Part shown: in pieces, positions 9,837 to 17,508 of the stretch
How positions within the stretch are numbered: the stretch's first letter is position 1
Layout: every line of letters begins with the position of its first letter
Origin: Ignavibacteria bacterium
GTDB taxonomy: Bacteria; Bacteroidota; Ignavibacteria; Ignavibacteriales; Melioribacteraceae
DNA length: 17,940 nt
Assembly (NCBI GenBank): GCA_003233295.1
Contig: QILJ01000362.1
Span: 1 to 17,940 of the forward strand
Direction of reading: 5' to 3'
Notes under the pieces: generated by a model
The model's database searches: none
Told to the model about the DNA's origin: nothing
What the model saw: the letters and a program-made list of their open reading frames with translations, nothing else
Translations under genes and position numbers: made by a program

Positions 9837-12800
9837 CTAGTTAATCTTAATATTTAGTCCTAAGCCTTGTAATTCTTTAATTAAAACATTGAAAGCTTCC
9901 GGAATATTTGGACGACCGAAATTTTCGCCCTTCACAATTGCCTCATATGTTTTAGCTCGACCTATAACATCATCACTTTTAACTGTTAAAATTTCCTGCA
10001 ACACATTTGAAGCACCGTAGCCTTCAAGCGCCCAAACTTCCATTTCCCCGAATCTCTGACCGCCGAACTGAGCTTTACCACCAAGCGGCTGCTGAGTAAT
10101 AAGAGAATATGGACCAATTGAACGAGCATGGAGCTTATCATCAATCATATGTCCAAGTTTTAACATATATATATAACCGCACGTAACTTTTTGATGAAAT
10201 TTACTTCCGGTTCTGCCGTCAACAAGTGTAATTTTACTACCTACAGGAAGCTCGGCTTCTTCGAGGAATTCCTCAACATCTTCAAAACCGGCACCGTCAA
10301 AAACAGGAGTTTCAAATTTTACTCCCAGTTTTTTACCTACCCAGCCGAGTGCAGTTTCATATAACTGACCCAAGTTCATTCGGGAAGGTACGCCAAGCGG
10401 ATTAAGTACGATATCAATCGGTGTCCCGTCTTCAAGATAAGGCATATCTTCTTTCGGAACTATTTTAGCTACAACACCTTTGTTACCATGGCGCCCAGCC
10501 ATTTTATCTCCTACTTGAAGTTTTCTTTTCTTTGCAATATAAACTTTTGCAAGCTGTACAACTCCCGGAGATAACTCATCACCGCTCTGTATATTTAATT
10601 TCATTCGTTTAAAATCTCCTTCGTAATCAGCAAGAATACTGAAGTAATTACTGAAGAGAGTTTTTATCATCTTGTTAGTTTCTTCATCATCAAACCATTC
10701 CAAGGTGTAATCTAATTTAGTTACATCTTCAATTTCTTCAAATGTGTTTTCTTTGATCACTGAATTGTTTCGTAATACAACAGTGCTATCAAGATCTCTG
10801 ATACCTGTAGTTGTTTTACCATCCGAAATTCTCTGGAGTTTATCAACCAGTTTAGAATAAAGATTTGACCTTTTAACTTCTAACTGATGTTCAATTTTTT
10901 CAATTTCAACTTTTTCCTGCTTTTTAGCTTCAGGATCTCTTCTTTTTCTACTGAATAGACGAGTTTTAATAACTATACCTTTTAATCCGGGAGGCGCCTT
11001 AAGCGAAGCATCTTTCACATCACCAGCTTTATCACCAAAAATTGCCTTTAGTAATTTCTCTTCAGGTGTCGGATCAGTTTCACCCTTAGGAGTGATTTTA
11101 CCAATCAAAATGTCACCTTCTTTAATTTCGGCACCTTCCATAATAATTCCACGCTCGTCAAGATTTTTTGTAGCTTCTTCACTTACGTTTGGAATATCTC
11201 TGGTTAATTCCTCTTCACCTCGTTTTGTTTCTCTAACCTGAAGCTCAAATTCCTCAATATGAACAGATGTAAATTCATCATCGGCAACTATTCGCTCACT
11301 TATAATAATAGCATCTTCAAAGTTATAACCTCGCCAAGGCATGAAAGCAACAAGGACATTTTTACCAAGCGCTAATTCACCTTTATCAATTGCCGGTCCG
11401 TCGGCTAATACATCCCCTTTTTTAATTTTCTGACCTGTTTTAACAATGGATTTTTGATTGAAGCAAGTTTCCTGGTTAGTTCCGTTGAACTTTATCAATG
11501 AATATTCAACTCTTCTTTCATCATCAAAAGAGGTTAACGATTTATAACTATTAGGATCTGAATCATATTTAATAATTATTTTTTCCGCATCAACATATTC
11601 AACAACACCATTGTCTTCAGCAATAACTATTGATTTAGAATCTTGTGCAACTTTGTATTCCATACCGGTACCAACAAGTGGAGCTTCCGGCATTAATAAC
11701 GGAACTGCCTGACGCTGCATGTTAGAACCCATTAAAGCTCTATTAGCATCATCATGCTCAAGGAATGGTATCAAAGAAGCGCCGGCGCTTACAAGCTGTG
11801 ACGGAGCAACATCCATATAATGAACATTCTCCGGAGGTACAACTGGAAACTCACCTCGTTTACGACATTTAACTCTTTCGAGAATAAATTTTCCCTGCTC
11901 ATCAATAGGAGCATTAGCTTGTGCAATTGTGTATTCATCTTCCTGATCTGCACTTAAATAATCAACACTTTTAGAAACCTTTCCTTTCACTACTTTCCTG
12001 TAAGGAGTTTCTAAAAATCCAAAATGGTTCACTCTGGCATACAAAGTAAGTGATGAAATCAAACCGATATTCGGACCTTCCGGCGTTTCAATAGGACATA
12101 AACGACCATAATGTGAATGATGCACGTCACGAACCTCAAAACCTGCTCGCTCTCTTGTTAAACCTCCAGGTCCAAGAGCCGAAACTCTTCGTTTATGCGT
12201 CAATTCAGATAACGGATTTGTCTGATCCATAAACTGAGATAACTGGTTAGTACCAAAAAATGCATTGATCACGCTGCTTATCGTTCTTGCATTCACAAGA
12301 TCTTGAGGCTGCATATTTTCTGTATCACGCATGTTCATACGTTCTTTAATTGTACGGGACATTCTTGCGAGACCAACATTATACTGTTGCATTAGCTGTT
12401 CGCCAACAGTTCTTACTCTTCTATTACCCAAATGGTCAATATCGTCAACTGTTACATTACCATTTTTGAGATGAATAATGTTTTCCATAATTGAGATAAT
12501 ATCTTCATTTGTAAGAACACGAACATCTTTTGGAATATCTAATCCGAGTTTATCATTCATTCTAAAACGACCAACCTCGCCGAGGTCGTATCTTTTTTCG
12601 TTGAAGAATAATTTCTCGATCAAAGATTGTGCTGTTTCCACATCAGGAGCTTCACCTGTACGCAATTGTCTGTATATTGCATAAAGAGCTTCTTCTTTAT
12701 TCGTAGATGTATCCTTTTTAAGAGTATTTAGAATAAGATCTTGATCCGGATTTGCTTCAGCAACAATAACTCTTATTTTTTTGATATCGGAGGCTTTGAT

Positions 12801-13616
12801 ATTATCGATAACTTCTTCGGTCATATCACCATCTTTGGTAACAAAAATTTCACCGGTACTTGTATCAATAACATCTTCGGAAGAAATTCTGCCTCTATGA
12901 ATTTCATAGTCTAAATCTTTAACGTTGATTTCTTCAACTAAATTGAAAAGATTTAGAATTTCTTCATCGGTTTCATAGCCTAGTGCACGTAAAAGAGTAG
13001 TTGCCGGAAATTTCTTTCTACGATCGATATAAACATACATTATATGATTAATATCAGTGGCAAATTCTACCCAGCTTCCGCGGAATGGGATAATTCTAGC
13101 TGAATAAATCGGTGTTCCGTTCGGATGAACCGTTTGCGCAAAAGCAACACCCGGCGAACGATGCAATTGACTCACAACAACTCTTTCGGCACCGTTTATA
13201 ATAAAAGTTCCTCGATCTGTCATAAAAGGGAGATTACCAAGGTAAACTTCTTGTTCAATAGAGTTTACATATTCTTCAGTTTCATCATCTCTAGTAGATA
13301 ATCTTAACTTTGCTTTAAGAGGAGCACTAAATGTTAGTCCTCTTTCCTTACACTCACGAATTGAAAAACGAGATTTTTCAATATTGTAGTCGATAAAATC
13401 TAACCTGTAAAACTCCTTGTTATCAAATATCGGAAAATTTGTATTAAATACATTTTGAATACCCTTATTCTCTCTTTGATCTCTGGGTACATCTCTTTGT
13501 AACAATTCTTCAAACGACTCAAGCTGTATATTCAATAAGTCCGGTTGTTTAATGGCAGGAATAATGGACTCAAAAGTAATACGGTTAGTCGTCCTGTTAA
13601 TTTTATGTTTATCCAA
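9837..13616 (-). CDS. rpoB: DNA-directed RNA polymerase subunit beta, TTG start
   Basis: Beta is the second large catalytic subunit of RNA polymerase. The frame is open to a possible start at 13676, but I choose the TTG at 13614-13616. GGGAGGT lies about five bases upstream, and the product then begins with Asp-Lys-His-Lys and soon reaches the conserved early segment ITFESIIPAIKQPDLL. This gives 1259 residues. The upstream 20 codons run through the SD and have no family counterpart. The rifampicin pocket (about residues 455-485, QLSQFMDQTNPLSELTHKRR then SALGPGG) has the Asp, His and Ser residues of sensitive enzymes. Later landmarks are PWRGYNFEDAI, GRHGNKGVV with the active-site lysine, and the C-terminal clamp segment near NFGRPNIPEAF. 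rpoC follows after 36 bases. A perfect hairpin lies upstream. Confidence 0.98.
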   Translation of the reverse strand: MDKHKINRTTNRITFESIIPAIKQPDLLNIQLESFEELLQRDVPRDQRENKGIQNVFNTNFPIFDNKEFYRLDFIDYNIEKSRFSIRECKERGLTFSAPLKAKLRLSTRDDETEEYVNSIEQEVYLGNLPFMTDRGTFIINGAERVVVSQLHRSPGVAFAQTVHPNGTPIYSARIIPFRGSWVEFATDINHIMYVYIDRRKKFPATTLLRALGYETDEEILNLFNLVEEINVKDLDYEIHRGRISSEDVIDTSTGEIFVTKDGDMTEEVIDNIKASDIKKIRVIVAEANPDQDLILNTLKKDTSTNKEEALYAIYRQLRTGEAPDVETAQSLIEKLFFNEKRYDLGEVGRFRMNDKLGLDIPKDVRVLTNEDIISIMENIIHLKNGNVTVDDIDHLGNRRVRTVGEQLMQQYNVGLARMSRTIKERMNMRDTENMQPQDLVNARTISSVINAFFGTNQLSQFMDQTNPLSELTHKRRVSALGPGGLTRERAGFEVRDVHHSHYGRLCPIETPEGPNIGLISSLTLYARVNHFGFLETPYRKVVKGKVSKSVDYLSADQEDEYTIAQANAPIDEQGKFILERVKCRKRGEFPVVPPENVHYMDVAPSQLVSAGASLIPFLEHDDANRALMGSNMQRQAVPLLMPEAPLVGTGMEYKVAQDSKSIVIAEDNGVVEYVDAEKIIIKYDSDPNSYKSLTSFDDERRVEYSLIKFNGTNQETCFNQKSIVKTGQKIKKGDVLADGPAIDKGELALGKNVLVAFMPWRGYNFEDAIIISERIVADDEFTSVHIEEFELQVRETKRGEEELTRDIPNVSEEATKNLDERGIIMEGAEIKEGDILIGKITPKGETDPTPEEKLLKAIFGDKAGDVKDASLKAPPGLKGIVIKTRLFSRKRRDPEAKKQEKVEIEKIEHQLEVKRSNLYSKLVDKLQRISDGKTTTGIRDLDSTVVLRNNSVIKENTFEEIEDVTKLDYTLEWFDDEETNKMIKTLFSNYFSILADYEGDFKRMKLNIQSGDELSPGVVQLAKVYIAKKRKLQVGDKMAGRHGNKGVVAKIVPKEDMPYLEDGTPIDIVLNPLGVPSRMNLGQLYETALGWVGKKLGVKFETPVFDGAGFEDVEEFLEEAELPVGSKITLVDGRTGSKFHQKVTCGYIYMLKLGHMIDDKLHARSIGPYSLITQQPLGGKAQFGGQRFGEMEVWALEGYGASNVLQEILTVKSDDVIGRAKTYEAIVKGENFGRPNIPEAFNVLIKELQGLGLNIKIN

Positions 13617-13674
13617 CCCTGACCTCCCTAAATAATGGAAATTTATCTTTAATTTTTTAACTTCAACGAAATAC

Positions 13675-13710
13675 AAATTGGTAAGACGGACTACACCGTC
13701 TTACCAATTT
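13675..13710 (-). terminator. Perfect 15-bp hairpin between rplL and rpoB
   Basis: AAATTGGTAAGACGG (13675-13689) and its exact reverse complement (13696-13710) enclose a six-base loop. In the sense RNA the core GC-richer stem is followed by AATTTGTATTTC, an interrupted U-tract rather than a clean one. In E. coli the rplL-rpoB gap holds a partial terminator and an RNase III cut site that lower rpoBC output relative to the stalk genes. This hairpin is in the same place and could play either role. It ends about 58 bases before the rpoB start, clear of the SD. The structure is certain; its function is inferred. Confidence 0.72.
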
Positions 13711-13744
13711 CAATAAATAGCGTTTTTTATATGGAATAAAGGAA

Positions 13745-14125
13745 TTATTTAACTTCTACAGTTGCGCCGACTTCTTCAAGCTCTTGCTTAATTTTTTCAG
13801 CTTCTTCTTTTCCAACTGCTTCTTTAACAGGGTTAGGACAAGTATCAACCAATTCCTTAGCTTCTTTTAATCCTAAACCAGTGTGAGCTCTAACAACTTT
13901 AATTACGTTGATTTTTTTCTCACCAAAAGCAGTTAAAATAACATCAAATTCTGTTTTTTCTTCAGCAGCAGCGCCACCTTCTGCAGGAGCAGCGACTCCG
14001 CCCATAACAATAGGAGCGGCAGCTGTAACACCGAATTCATCTTCTAAAGCTGTTTTTAACTCAGAAGCTTCAACTAATGTAAGCTCTTTGATTTTTTCTA
14101 CGATTTCTGCGATTTTTTCTGACAT
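13745..14125 (-). CDS. rplL: 50S ribosomal protein L7/L12
   Basis: L7/L12 forms the mobile stalk dimers that recruit EF-Tu, EF-G and other translational GTPases. The 126-residue product shows the three usual parts. There is an N-terminal dimerisation helix pair (about 1-33, ending [10 protein letters not shown]), a flexible Ala/Gly-rich hinge (about 34-57), and a C-terminal factor-binding domain with [20 protein letters not shown] and [18 protein letters not shown] lies about seven bases before the ATG at 14125. It follows rplJ by 40 bases, as expected for proteins made in a fixed ratio. A perfect hairpin after the stop separates it from rpoB. The segment [11 protein letters not shown] has a Cys where many homologues have Ala or Gly; this is a small variation only. 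Confidence 0.98.
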   Translation of the reverse strand: MSEKIAEIVEKIKELTLVEASELKTALEDEFGVTAAAPIVMGGVAAPAEGGAAAEEKTEFDVILTAFGEKKINVIKVVRAHTGLGLKEAKELVDTCPNPVKEAVGKEEAEKIKQELEEVGATVEVK

Positions 14126-14165
14126 TTTTATTTCTCCTTGAAATATATTTTGTTTTCTATAAAAT

Positions 14166-14687
14166 TTATGCGGCTTTTGTTTTACCTACTTCATCAATAA
14201 CGCTTACCAGATCTCTGATAACTGCATTCAATGCGCCAACAATTCCTGATGCCGGAGCTGCAATACTACCTACAATACTTGACATTACTTCTTCCTTAGT
14301 AGGCATAGAAGCAAGTACTTTAAGTTGATCGTCGCCATAGAATACTGATTCTATGTAACATCCTTTGAATGTTAATTTTTTAGCAGTATCATTGAATTTT
14401 TTGATGATTTTAGCAGGGGCAACAAAATTTTCGCCAGCAAATGCAATTCCTACCATACCTTCCAATAGGTCATTCAGCTGATCATATTCGTCAAGTTCTT
14501 CAATTGCTTTTTTAACAAGAGTATTTTTAAATATCTTGTAAGTAATATCTTCCTTGAGGAATTCACGACGTAAACCGTTGATTTCATCAACATTTACACC
14601 ATGATAGTCAACTAAATAAATAGCAGAAGCATTACTAAAGTTCTCTTTAATTTGAGATACCATCTCTATTTTTTCTGACTTATTCAT
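14166..14687 (-). CDS. rplJ: 50S ribosomal protein L10
   Basis: L10 anchors the L7/L12 dimers to 23S rRNA at the base of the stalk. The 173-residue protein has the family N-terminus ([17 protein letters not shown]), the rRNA-binding domain with [19 protein letters not shown] at about 24-42 and [12 protein letters not shown], the [14 protein letters not shown] segment, and a C-terminal helix (from about 150) for L7/L12 binding. The start ATG at 14687 has a modest SD (AGGGA) about four bases upstream, partly held in a possible hairpin. The gene lies 79 bases after rplA, the largest gap inside the rplKAJL group, and 40 bases before rplL. L10-L7/L12 autoregulation through the leader is known in several phyla; the gap could host it, but I cannot recognise the standard L10 leader fold. 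Confidence 0.97.
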   Translation of the reverse strand: MNKSEKIEMVSQIKENFSNASAIYLVDYHGVNVDEINGLRREFLKEDITYKIFKNTLVKKAIEELDEYDQLNDLLEGMVGIAFAGENFVAPAKIIKKFNDTAKKLTFKGCYIESVFYGDDQLKVLASMPTKEEVMSSIVGSIAAPASGIVGALNAVIRDLVSVIDEVGKTKAA

Positions 14688-14694
14688 TTTGTCC

Positions 14695-14728
14695 CTAATT
14701 CAGTTTAATAACTGTACATGTTAATTAG
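14695..14728 (-). promoter_or_regulatory. Nested hairpin overlapping the rplJ SD
   Basis: In the sense RNA CTAATT (14728-14723) pairs with AATTAG (14700-14695), and inside it CAGTT (14714-14710) pairs with AACTG (14705-14701) around an ATTA loop. Eight unpaired bases lie on the 5' side only. The 3' arm runs directly into the SD AGGGA. Folding would partly mask the rplJ ribosome binding site, which fits translational control, but the stem is AT-rich and the role is inferred. Confidence 0.35.
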
Positions 14729-14766
14729 TTTTAGAAGCATTATATATATAATAATGAGTGCGTATT

Positions 14767-15465
14767 CTATTTCGATGTTGCAGTTTCATCTTTTGAAATC
14801 TGCATTCCAGGTCCCATCGTGCTCGAAAGATAAAGACTTTTAACATATTGTCCTTTAGTGCTTGATGGTCTCATTTTTATGATTTTTTGTAAAAATGCTC
14901 GTGCATTTTCTACTAATTCTTCCGTTTCAAAATTTAATTTCCCCAGACTTGTATGAACAATTCCAGTTCTGTCGACACGGAATTCAATTTTACCGGCTTT
15001 AACTTCTTTTACAGCGCTGGCAACATCATTTGTAACAGTTCCGCTTTTAGGGTTAGGCATCAATCCTTTCGGACCTAAAATACGTCCTAACTTACCTAAT
15101 TCCGACATTGTATCGGGAGCTGCGACTATTACATCAATATCTGCCCAACCGTCTTTTATCTTGTCAAGATATTCTTCGAACCCGGCATAATCAGCACCGG
15201 CTTCCAAAGCATCGTCGGCTTTAGAACCTTTTGCAATAACCAAAACCTTTACTTCTTTACCGGTTCCGTTCGGAAGAGTTACAGTTCCTCGAATCATCTG
15301 ATCGGCATGTCGCGGATCGACACCTAATCTGATAGCACAATCTAAAGATTCTGTAAATTTAACTTTTGATTTCTCTTTTAGGATGCTTATTGCATCTTCA
15401 AGACTGTATTCTTTTTTCAAGTCAATCGATTCTCTAAGGGATTTTACTCTCTTTGATACTTTCAT
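14767..15465 (-). CDS. rplA: 50S ribosomal protein L1
   Basis: L1 forms the mobile L1 stalk next to the E site and helps release deacylated tRNA. The 232-residue protein has normal length. Family landmarks are FTESLDCAIRLGVDPRHADQ at about 37-56 and RGTVTLPNGTGK, then KLGRILGPKGLMPNPKSGTV at about 125-144 and GKIEFRVDRTGIVH. The second-domain insertion lies between the two halves of domain I. Start at the ATG at 15465 with a weak SD (GGTTGGA). It follows rplK by 33 bases. In E. coli L1 represses rplK-rplA from the rplK leader; here nusG ends only 21 bases before rplK, so such a leader would have to lie inside nusG. Confidence 0.98.
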   Translation of the reverse strand: MKVSKRVKSLRESIDLKKEYSLEDAISILKEKSKVKFTESLDCAIRLGVDPRHADQMIRGTVTLPNGTGKEVKVLVIAKGSKADDALEAGADYAGFEEYLDKIKDGWADIDVIVAAPDTMSELGKLGRILGPKGLMPNPKSGTVTNDVASAVKEVKAGKIEFRVDRTGIVHTSLGKLNFETEELVENARAFLQKIIKMRPSSTKGQYVKSLYLSSTMGPGMQISKDETATSK

Positions 15466-15498
15466 TTTCTATCCAACCTAATTTTTAAACTTTAATAA

Positions 15499-15924
15499 TT
15501 AATCAACAACCGTTATACCCATACTTCGCGCAGTACCCGCAATCATATTGATTGCATGATCTATATCATTTGCATTCAAGTCCGGCATTTTAGTTTCAGC
15601 AATTTCTTGCAATTGAGTTCTAGTTACTTTAGCTACTTTAATTTTATTTGGCTCCGAGGAACCTTTGTCCAAATTCAAAGTCTTCATTAATAATACTGCC
15701 GCAGGAGGAGTTTTTGTTATAAACGTGAATGATTTATCAGCATAAACCGTTATAACCACAGGAATCTTTAATCCTCCTTTATCAGCAGTTTTTGCATTAA
15801 ACTGCTTGCAGAATTCCATAATGTTAACACCTTTTTGTCCTAACGCCGGACCAACCGGTGGCGATGGATTTGCCTGACCGGCAGGAATTTGCAATTTAAT
15901 GTATCCACTGATTTTCTTTGCCAT
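15499..15924 (-). CDS. rplK: 50S ribosomal protein L11
   Basis: L11 binds the GTPase-associated region of 23S rRNA and is needed for RelA-dependent stringent signalling in bacteria that use it. The 141-residue product has the standard length. The N-terminal thiopeptide-binding domain begins [20 protein letters not shown] with [20 protein letters not shown] following, and it holds the conserved prolines of the thiostrepton pocket. The C-terminal rRNA-binding domain includes [16 protein letters not shown]. Start at the ATG at 15924 with AGGT upstream. It is the first of rplK-rplA-rplJ-rplL and sits 21 bases after nusG. The frame is intact, with no missing residue in the rRNA-binding part. Confidence 0.98.
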   Translation of the reverse strand: MAKKISGYIKLQIPAGQANPSPPVGPALGQKGVNIMEFCKQFNAKTADKGGLKIPVVITVYADKSFTFITKTPPAAVLLMKTLNLDKGSSEPNKIKVAKVTRTQLQEIAETKMPDLNANDIDHAINMIAGTARSMGITVVD

Positions 15925-15945
15925 AATTTTAACCTATATTATATT

Positions 15946-16494
15946 TTATTTCTCTAATTCCGCTTGAACAAAGTCTATTTCAACAGGAGTTTTTCTGCCG
16001 AAAATAGACACCATAACTTTGATCTTCATTTTCTCTTCGTTAACTTCTTCAATAATTCCGGAGAAGTTATTGAACGGTCCATCGACTATTTTTATGAAAT
16101 CACCGGCACGGAAAATTGTATCGGTTTTTTCAGTTTCTTCATTCTGCGTTATCCTTCCAACAATTCTTTTAACTTCTGCCGGCTGCAACGGTGCAGGATT
16201 ATTCTGATTTCCGAGAAACCCCATAATTGAAGGAGTATTAACAATAAAATCTTTTACCTTGTTATCCAATTCTGCACTTATTAAGATATAACCCGGGAAG
16301 AAATTTCTTGTCTTGCTCTTTTTCTTGCCGTCTTTAACTTCGAATATTTTTTCAGTCGGTACCAAAACTTCATAGATACGATCTCTCAAATATTCGTTAT
16401 CACGTAATTCAGCATCAATAAGATTCTTGACCTTATTTTCGTGACCGGAAAAAGTTCGTACAACATACCATTTATGCTCTGTGTTTTCTTCCAC
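15946..16494 (-). CDS. nusG: Transcription termination/antitermination factor NusG, GTG start
   Basis: NusG binds the RNA polymerase clamp, suppresses pausing and links polymerase to Rho or to ribosomal protein S10. The 182-residue protein has an NGN domain (about 7-110, starting KWYVVRTFSGHENKV, with FFPGYILI at about 65-72) and a KOW domain near the C-terminus (about 130-160, GDFIKIVDGPFNNFSG and VSIFGRKTPVEIDF). Start is the GTG at 16494, two bases after the secE stop. AAGGA lies 11 bases upstream inside the secE end, so the two genes are tightly coupled. Its KOW partner S10 is encoded in the same window. Length is typical and no family insertion is seen. Confidence 0.98.
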   Translation of the reverse strand: MEENTEHKWYVVRTFSGHENKVKNLIDAELRDNEYLRDRIYEVLVPTEKIFEVKDGKKKSKTRNFFPGYILISAELDNKVKDFIVNTPSIMGFLGNQNNPAPLQPAEVKRIVGRITQNEETEKTDTIFRAGDFIKIVDGPFNNFSGIIEEVNEEKMKIKVMVSIFGRKTPVEIDFVQAELEK

Positions 16495-16496
16495 TT

Positions 16497-16679
16497 TTAG
16501 AATAATCCTTTAAATAGTTGAGCCACTATCATATCTATTAGATATGTGAATGCAGCAATAATTAAACAAGTTACAATAACAACGACAGTGGACTCTTTTA
16601 ACTCGTCTTTTGTCGGCCAAGTAACTTTTTTCATTTCCTTGACAACATCATTAAAAAAATTTACAATCTTCTCTTTCAT
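16497..16679 (-). CDS. secE: Preprotein translocase subunit SecE
   Basis: SecE clamps the SecY channel in the inner membrane. The 60-residue protein is the short, single-membrane-span form. It has an amphipathic cytoplasmic helix with FFNDVVKEMKKVTWPTKDEL (about 8-27), the motif that marks the family, then one transmembrane segment at about 30-54 (VVVIVTCLIIAAFTYLIDMI). The ATG at 16679 has no good SD and lies 27 bases after the 3' end of tRNA-Trp, so its mRNA is probably released by tRNA processing. The stop is two bases before nusG. The pairing secE-nusG downstream of tRNA-Trp is a widespread gene order. Confidence 0.97.
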   Translation of the reverse strand: MKEKIVNFFNDVVKEMKKVTWPTKDELKESTVVVIVTCLIIAAFTYLIDMIVAQLFKGLF

Positions 16680-16706
16680 ACAATATTTACCAAATTTGAT
16701 TCATAG

Positions 16707-16779
<73 letters not shown>

Positions 16780-16780
16780 A

Positions 16781-16948
16781 TTATTTTGTTTCTTTAAATA
16801 TTACGTGTTTACGAACTACAGGATCGTATTTTTTATACTCAACTCTACCGGGATGCTCTCTTTTATTCTTTCTAGTAACATATCGATATCCTGTACCAGC
16901 GGTACTTTCCAAAATTATATTCTGTCTTGCATTTTTAGCTTTTGCCAT
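16781..16948 (-). CDS. rpmG: 50S ribosomal protein L33
   Basis: This 55-residue gene is read from the ATG at 16948 to a TAA at 16781, just ahead of tRNA-Trp. The product begins [20 protein letters not shown] and has the family segment [10 protein letters not shown] followed by the C-terminal [15 protein letters not shown], close to the E. coli protein. It lacks the two Cys pairs of the zinc-binding L33 type, so it is the zinc-free (C-minus) form. L33 binds near the E site of the large subunit. GGAG lies about seven bases upstream of the start. rpmG next to tRNA-Trp and secE is a common arrangement. Confidence 0.95.
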   Translation of the reverse strand: MAKAKNARQNIILESTAGTGYRYVTRKNKREHPGRVEYKKYDPVVRKHVIFKETK

Positions 16949-16977
16949 TTTCTTCTCCGCAAAAAACTTACTTTATA

Positions 16978-17050
16978 AAATTTAAATACTTTCTTAACTT
17001 TTTAGCTCATCTTTTATCAGAACATGCTCTACCGACTGAGTTACGTCAGT
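16978..17050 (-). pseudogene. Decayed second copy of tRNA-Thr
   Basis: Read on the minus strand from 17050, this copy matches the intact tRNA-Thr at 17143-17215 at 24 of its first 26 bases, plus leader bases just upstream. Over 17025-17062 it is identical to 17190-17227 except for three transitions (G to A in the sense strand). Similarity then weakens but stays gap-free: AAGATGAG in the anticodon arm and GTT at the T loop still align. The decay breaks the tRNA. G10 is lost from the D stem, the anticodon loop has lost T33 and the GGT anticodon, and neither the T stem nor the 3' acceptor strand pairs. All the lost bases drift to A or T. I read it as a whole-tRNA tandem duplicate that is eroding. 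The 3' boundary is set by length and is approximate. Confidence 0.72.
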
Positions 17051-17097
17051 CTAATCTTTAGAAGCAAAATTCTGAATATTCTTGATAACTCACTTCT

Positions 17098-17134
17098 TAT
17101 ATAAAATAATTATCAAGTTTTACCAATATGTCAA
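17098..17134 (-). promoter_or_regulatory. Possible promoter between tRNA-Thr and rpmG
   Basis: Just after tRNA-Thr the minus strand has a perfect TTGACA (17134-17129) with AATTAT 17 bases on, and an overlapping TTGGTA (17126-17121) with TATATA 17 bases on (17103-17098). Either could drive rpmG, tRNA-Trp and secE-nusG. An 8-bp inverted repeat, CTTGATAA (17081-17088) with TTATCAAG (17110-17117), overlaps the site. The -10 elements are imperfect, so this is tentative. Confidence 0.35.
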
Positions 17135-17142
17135 AATTAGTG

Positions 17143-17215
17143 AGCTGACGACCGGGATTGAACCGGTGACCTCATCCTTACCAAGGATGTGCTCTACCGA
17201 CTGAGCTACGTCAGC
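17143..17215 (-). tRNA. tRNA-Thr (GGT)
   Basis: A complete 73-base cloverleaf on the minus strand. The acceptor stem is GCTGACG/CGTCAGC, the D stem GCTC/GAGC, the anticodon stem CATCC/GGATG with loop TTGGTAA (anticodon GGT), and the T stem ACCGG/CCGGT with loop TTCAATC. The discriminator is T and the 3' CCA is not encoded. A degraded copy of the same tRNA lies 165 bases downstream. Confidence 0.97.
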
Positions 17216-17250
17216 CTAATCCTTAGAGCAAGAGATGCATTTAACTTTGG

Positions 17251-17507
17251 TTAAAGTTTACCGTCTTTAAGCAAGTGGAGTTTCTTTCCAATACCCTTTT
17301 GAGATTTTAGAAATCTTTCTCTTCTTACTGCTTCGCTTCGCGTCTCATACTCTTCATAATATTCCAAAATCCATGGCTGATATCTTGTCGTCCATCTGGC
17401 TTTTGAACTATTATGTACTTCAATTCTTTTATGAACATCTTTAGTTGAACCGATATAATAAACATCGGCAACTTTGCTTTTCAATATTATATACGGAAAA
17501 AACCCAT
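17251..17507 (-). CDS. GIY-YIG nuclease-domain protein, 5' end probably frameshifted
   Basis: The frame from about 17504 to the stop at 17251 encodes a small single-domain GIY-YIG protein of about 84 residues. PYIILKS and YYIGST form the paired motif, KRIEVHN carries the conserved Arg, RYQPW is typical, and YETRSEAVRRERFLKS holds the conserved Glu helix. Such proteins are predicted endonucleases of the UPF0213/YhbQ kind, with roles in most bacteria unknown. The start is the problem. The frame stays open to a TTG inside tRNA-Gly (17535), which would merely translate tRNA sequence. The natural ATG is at 17505-17507, one base after the tRNA, but it reads MGFFRI and stops; adding one T to the T6 run at 17497-17502 gives MGFFPYIILKS, the usual N-terminus. 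So it is a fresh pseudogene, a sequencing error or a slippage-expressed gene. It lies between tRNA-Gly and tRNA-Thr. Confidence 0.7.
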
Positions 17508-17508
17508 G

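Noticed and set aside
15925..15945. L1-binding autoregulatory leader before rplK
   Set aside because: The gap is only 21 bases, too short for the known L1 target structure.
13745..16679. Horizontal transfer of the secE-rplL block
   Set aside because: Gene order, codon style and spacing match the neighbours and the universal bacterial arrangement; nothing suggests import.
17098..17117. Terminator after tRNA-Thr formed by the CTTGATAA inverted repeat
   Set aside because: The stem is short and AT-rich with a loop of about 21 bases and no U-run in the sense direction.
16978..17215. Direct repeat of tRNA-Thr sequence as phage or island attachment sites
   Set aside because: Attachment duplicates normally keep the 3' end of a tRNA. 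Here the 5' half and leader are preserved, and there is no integrase or cargo between the copies.
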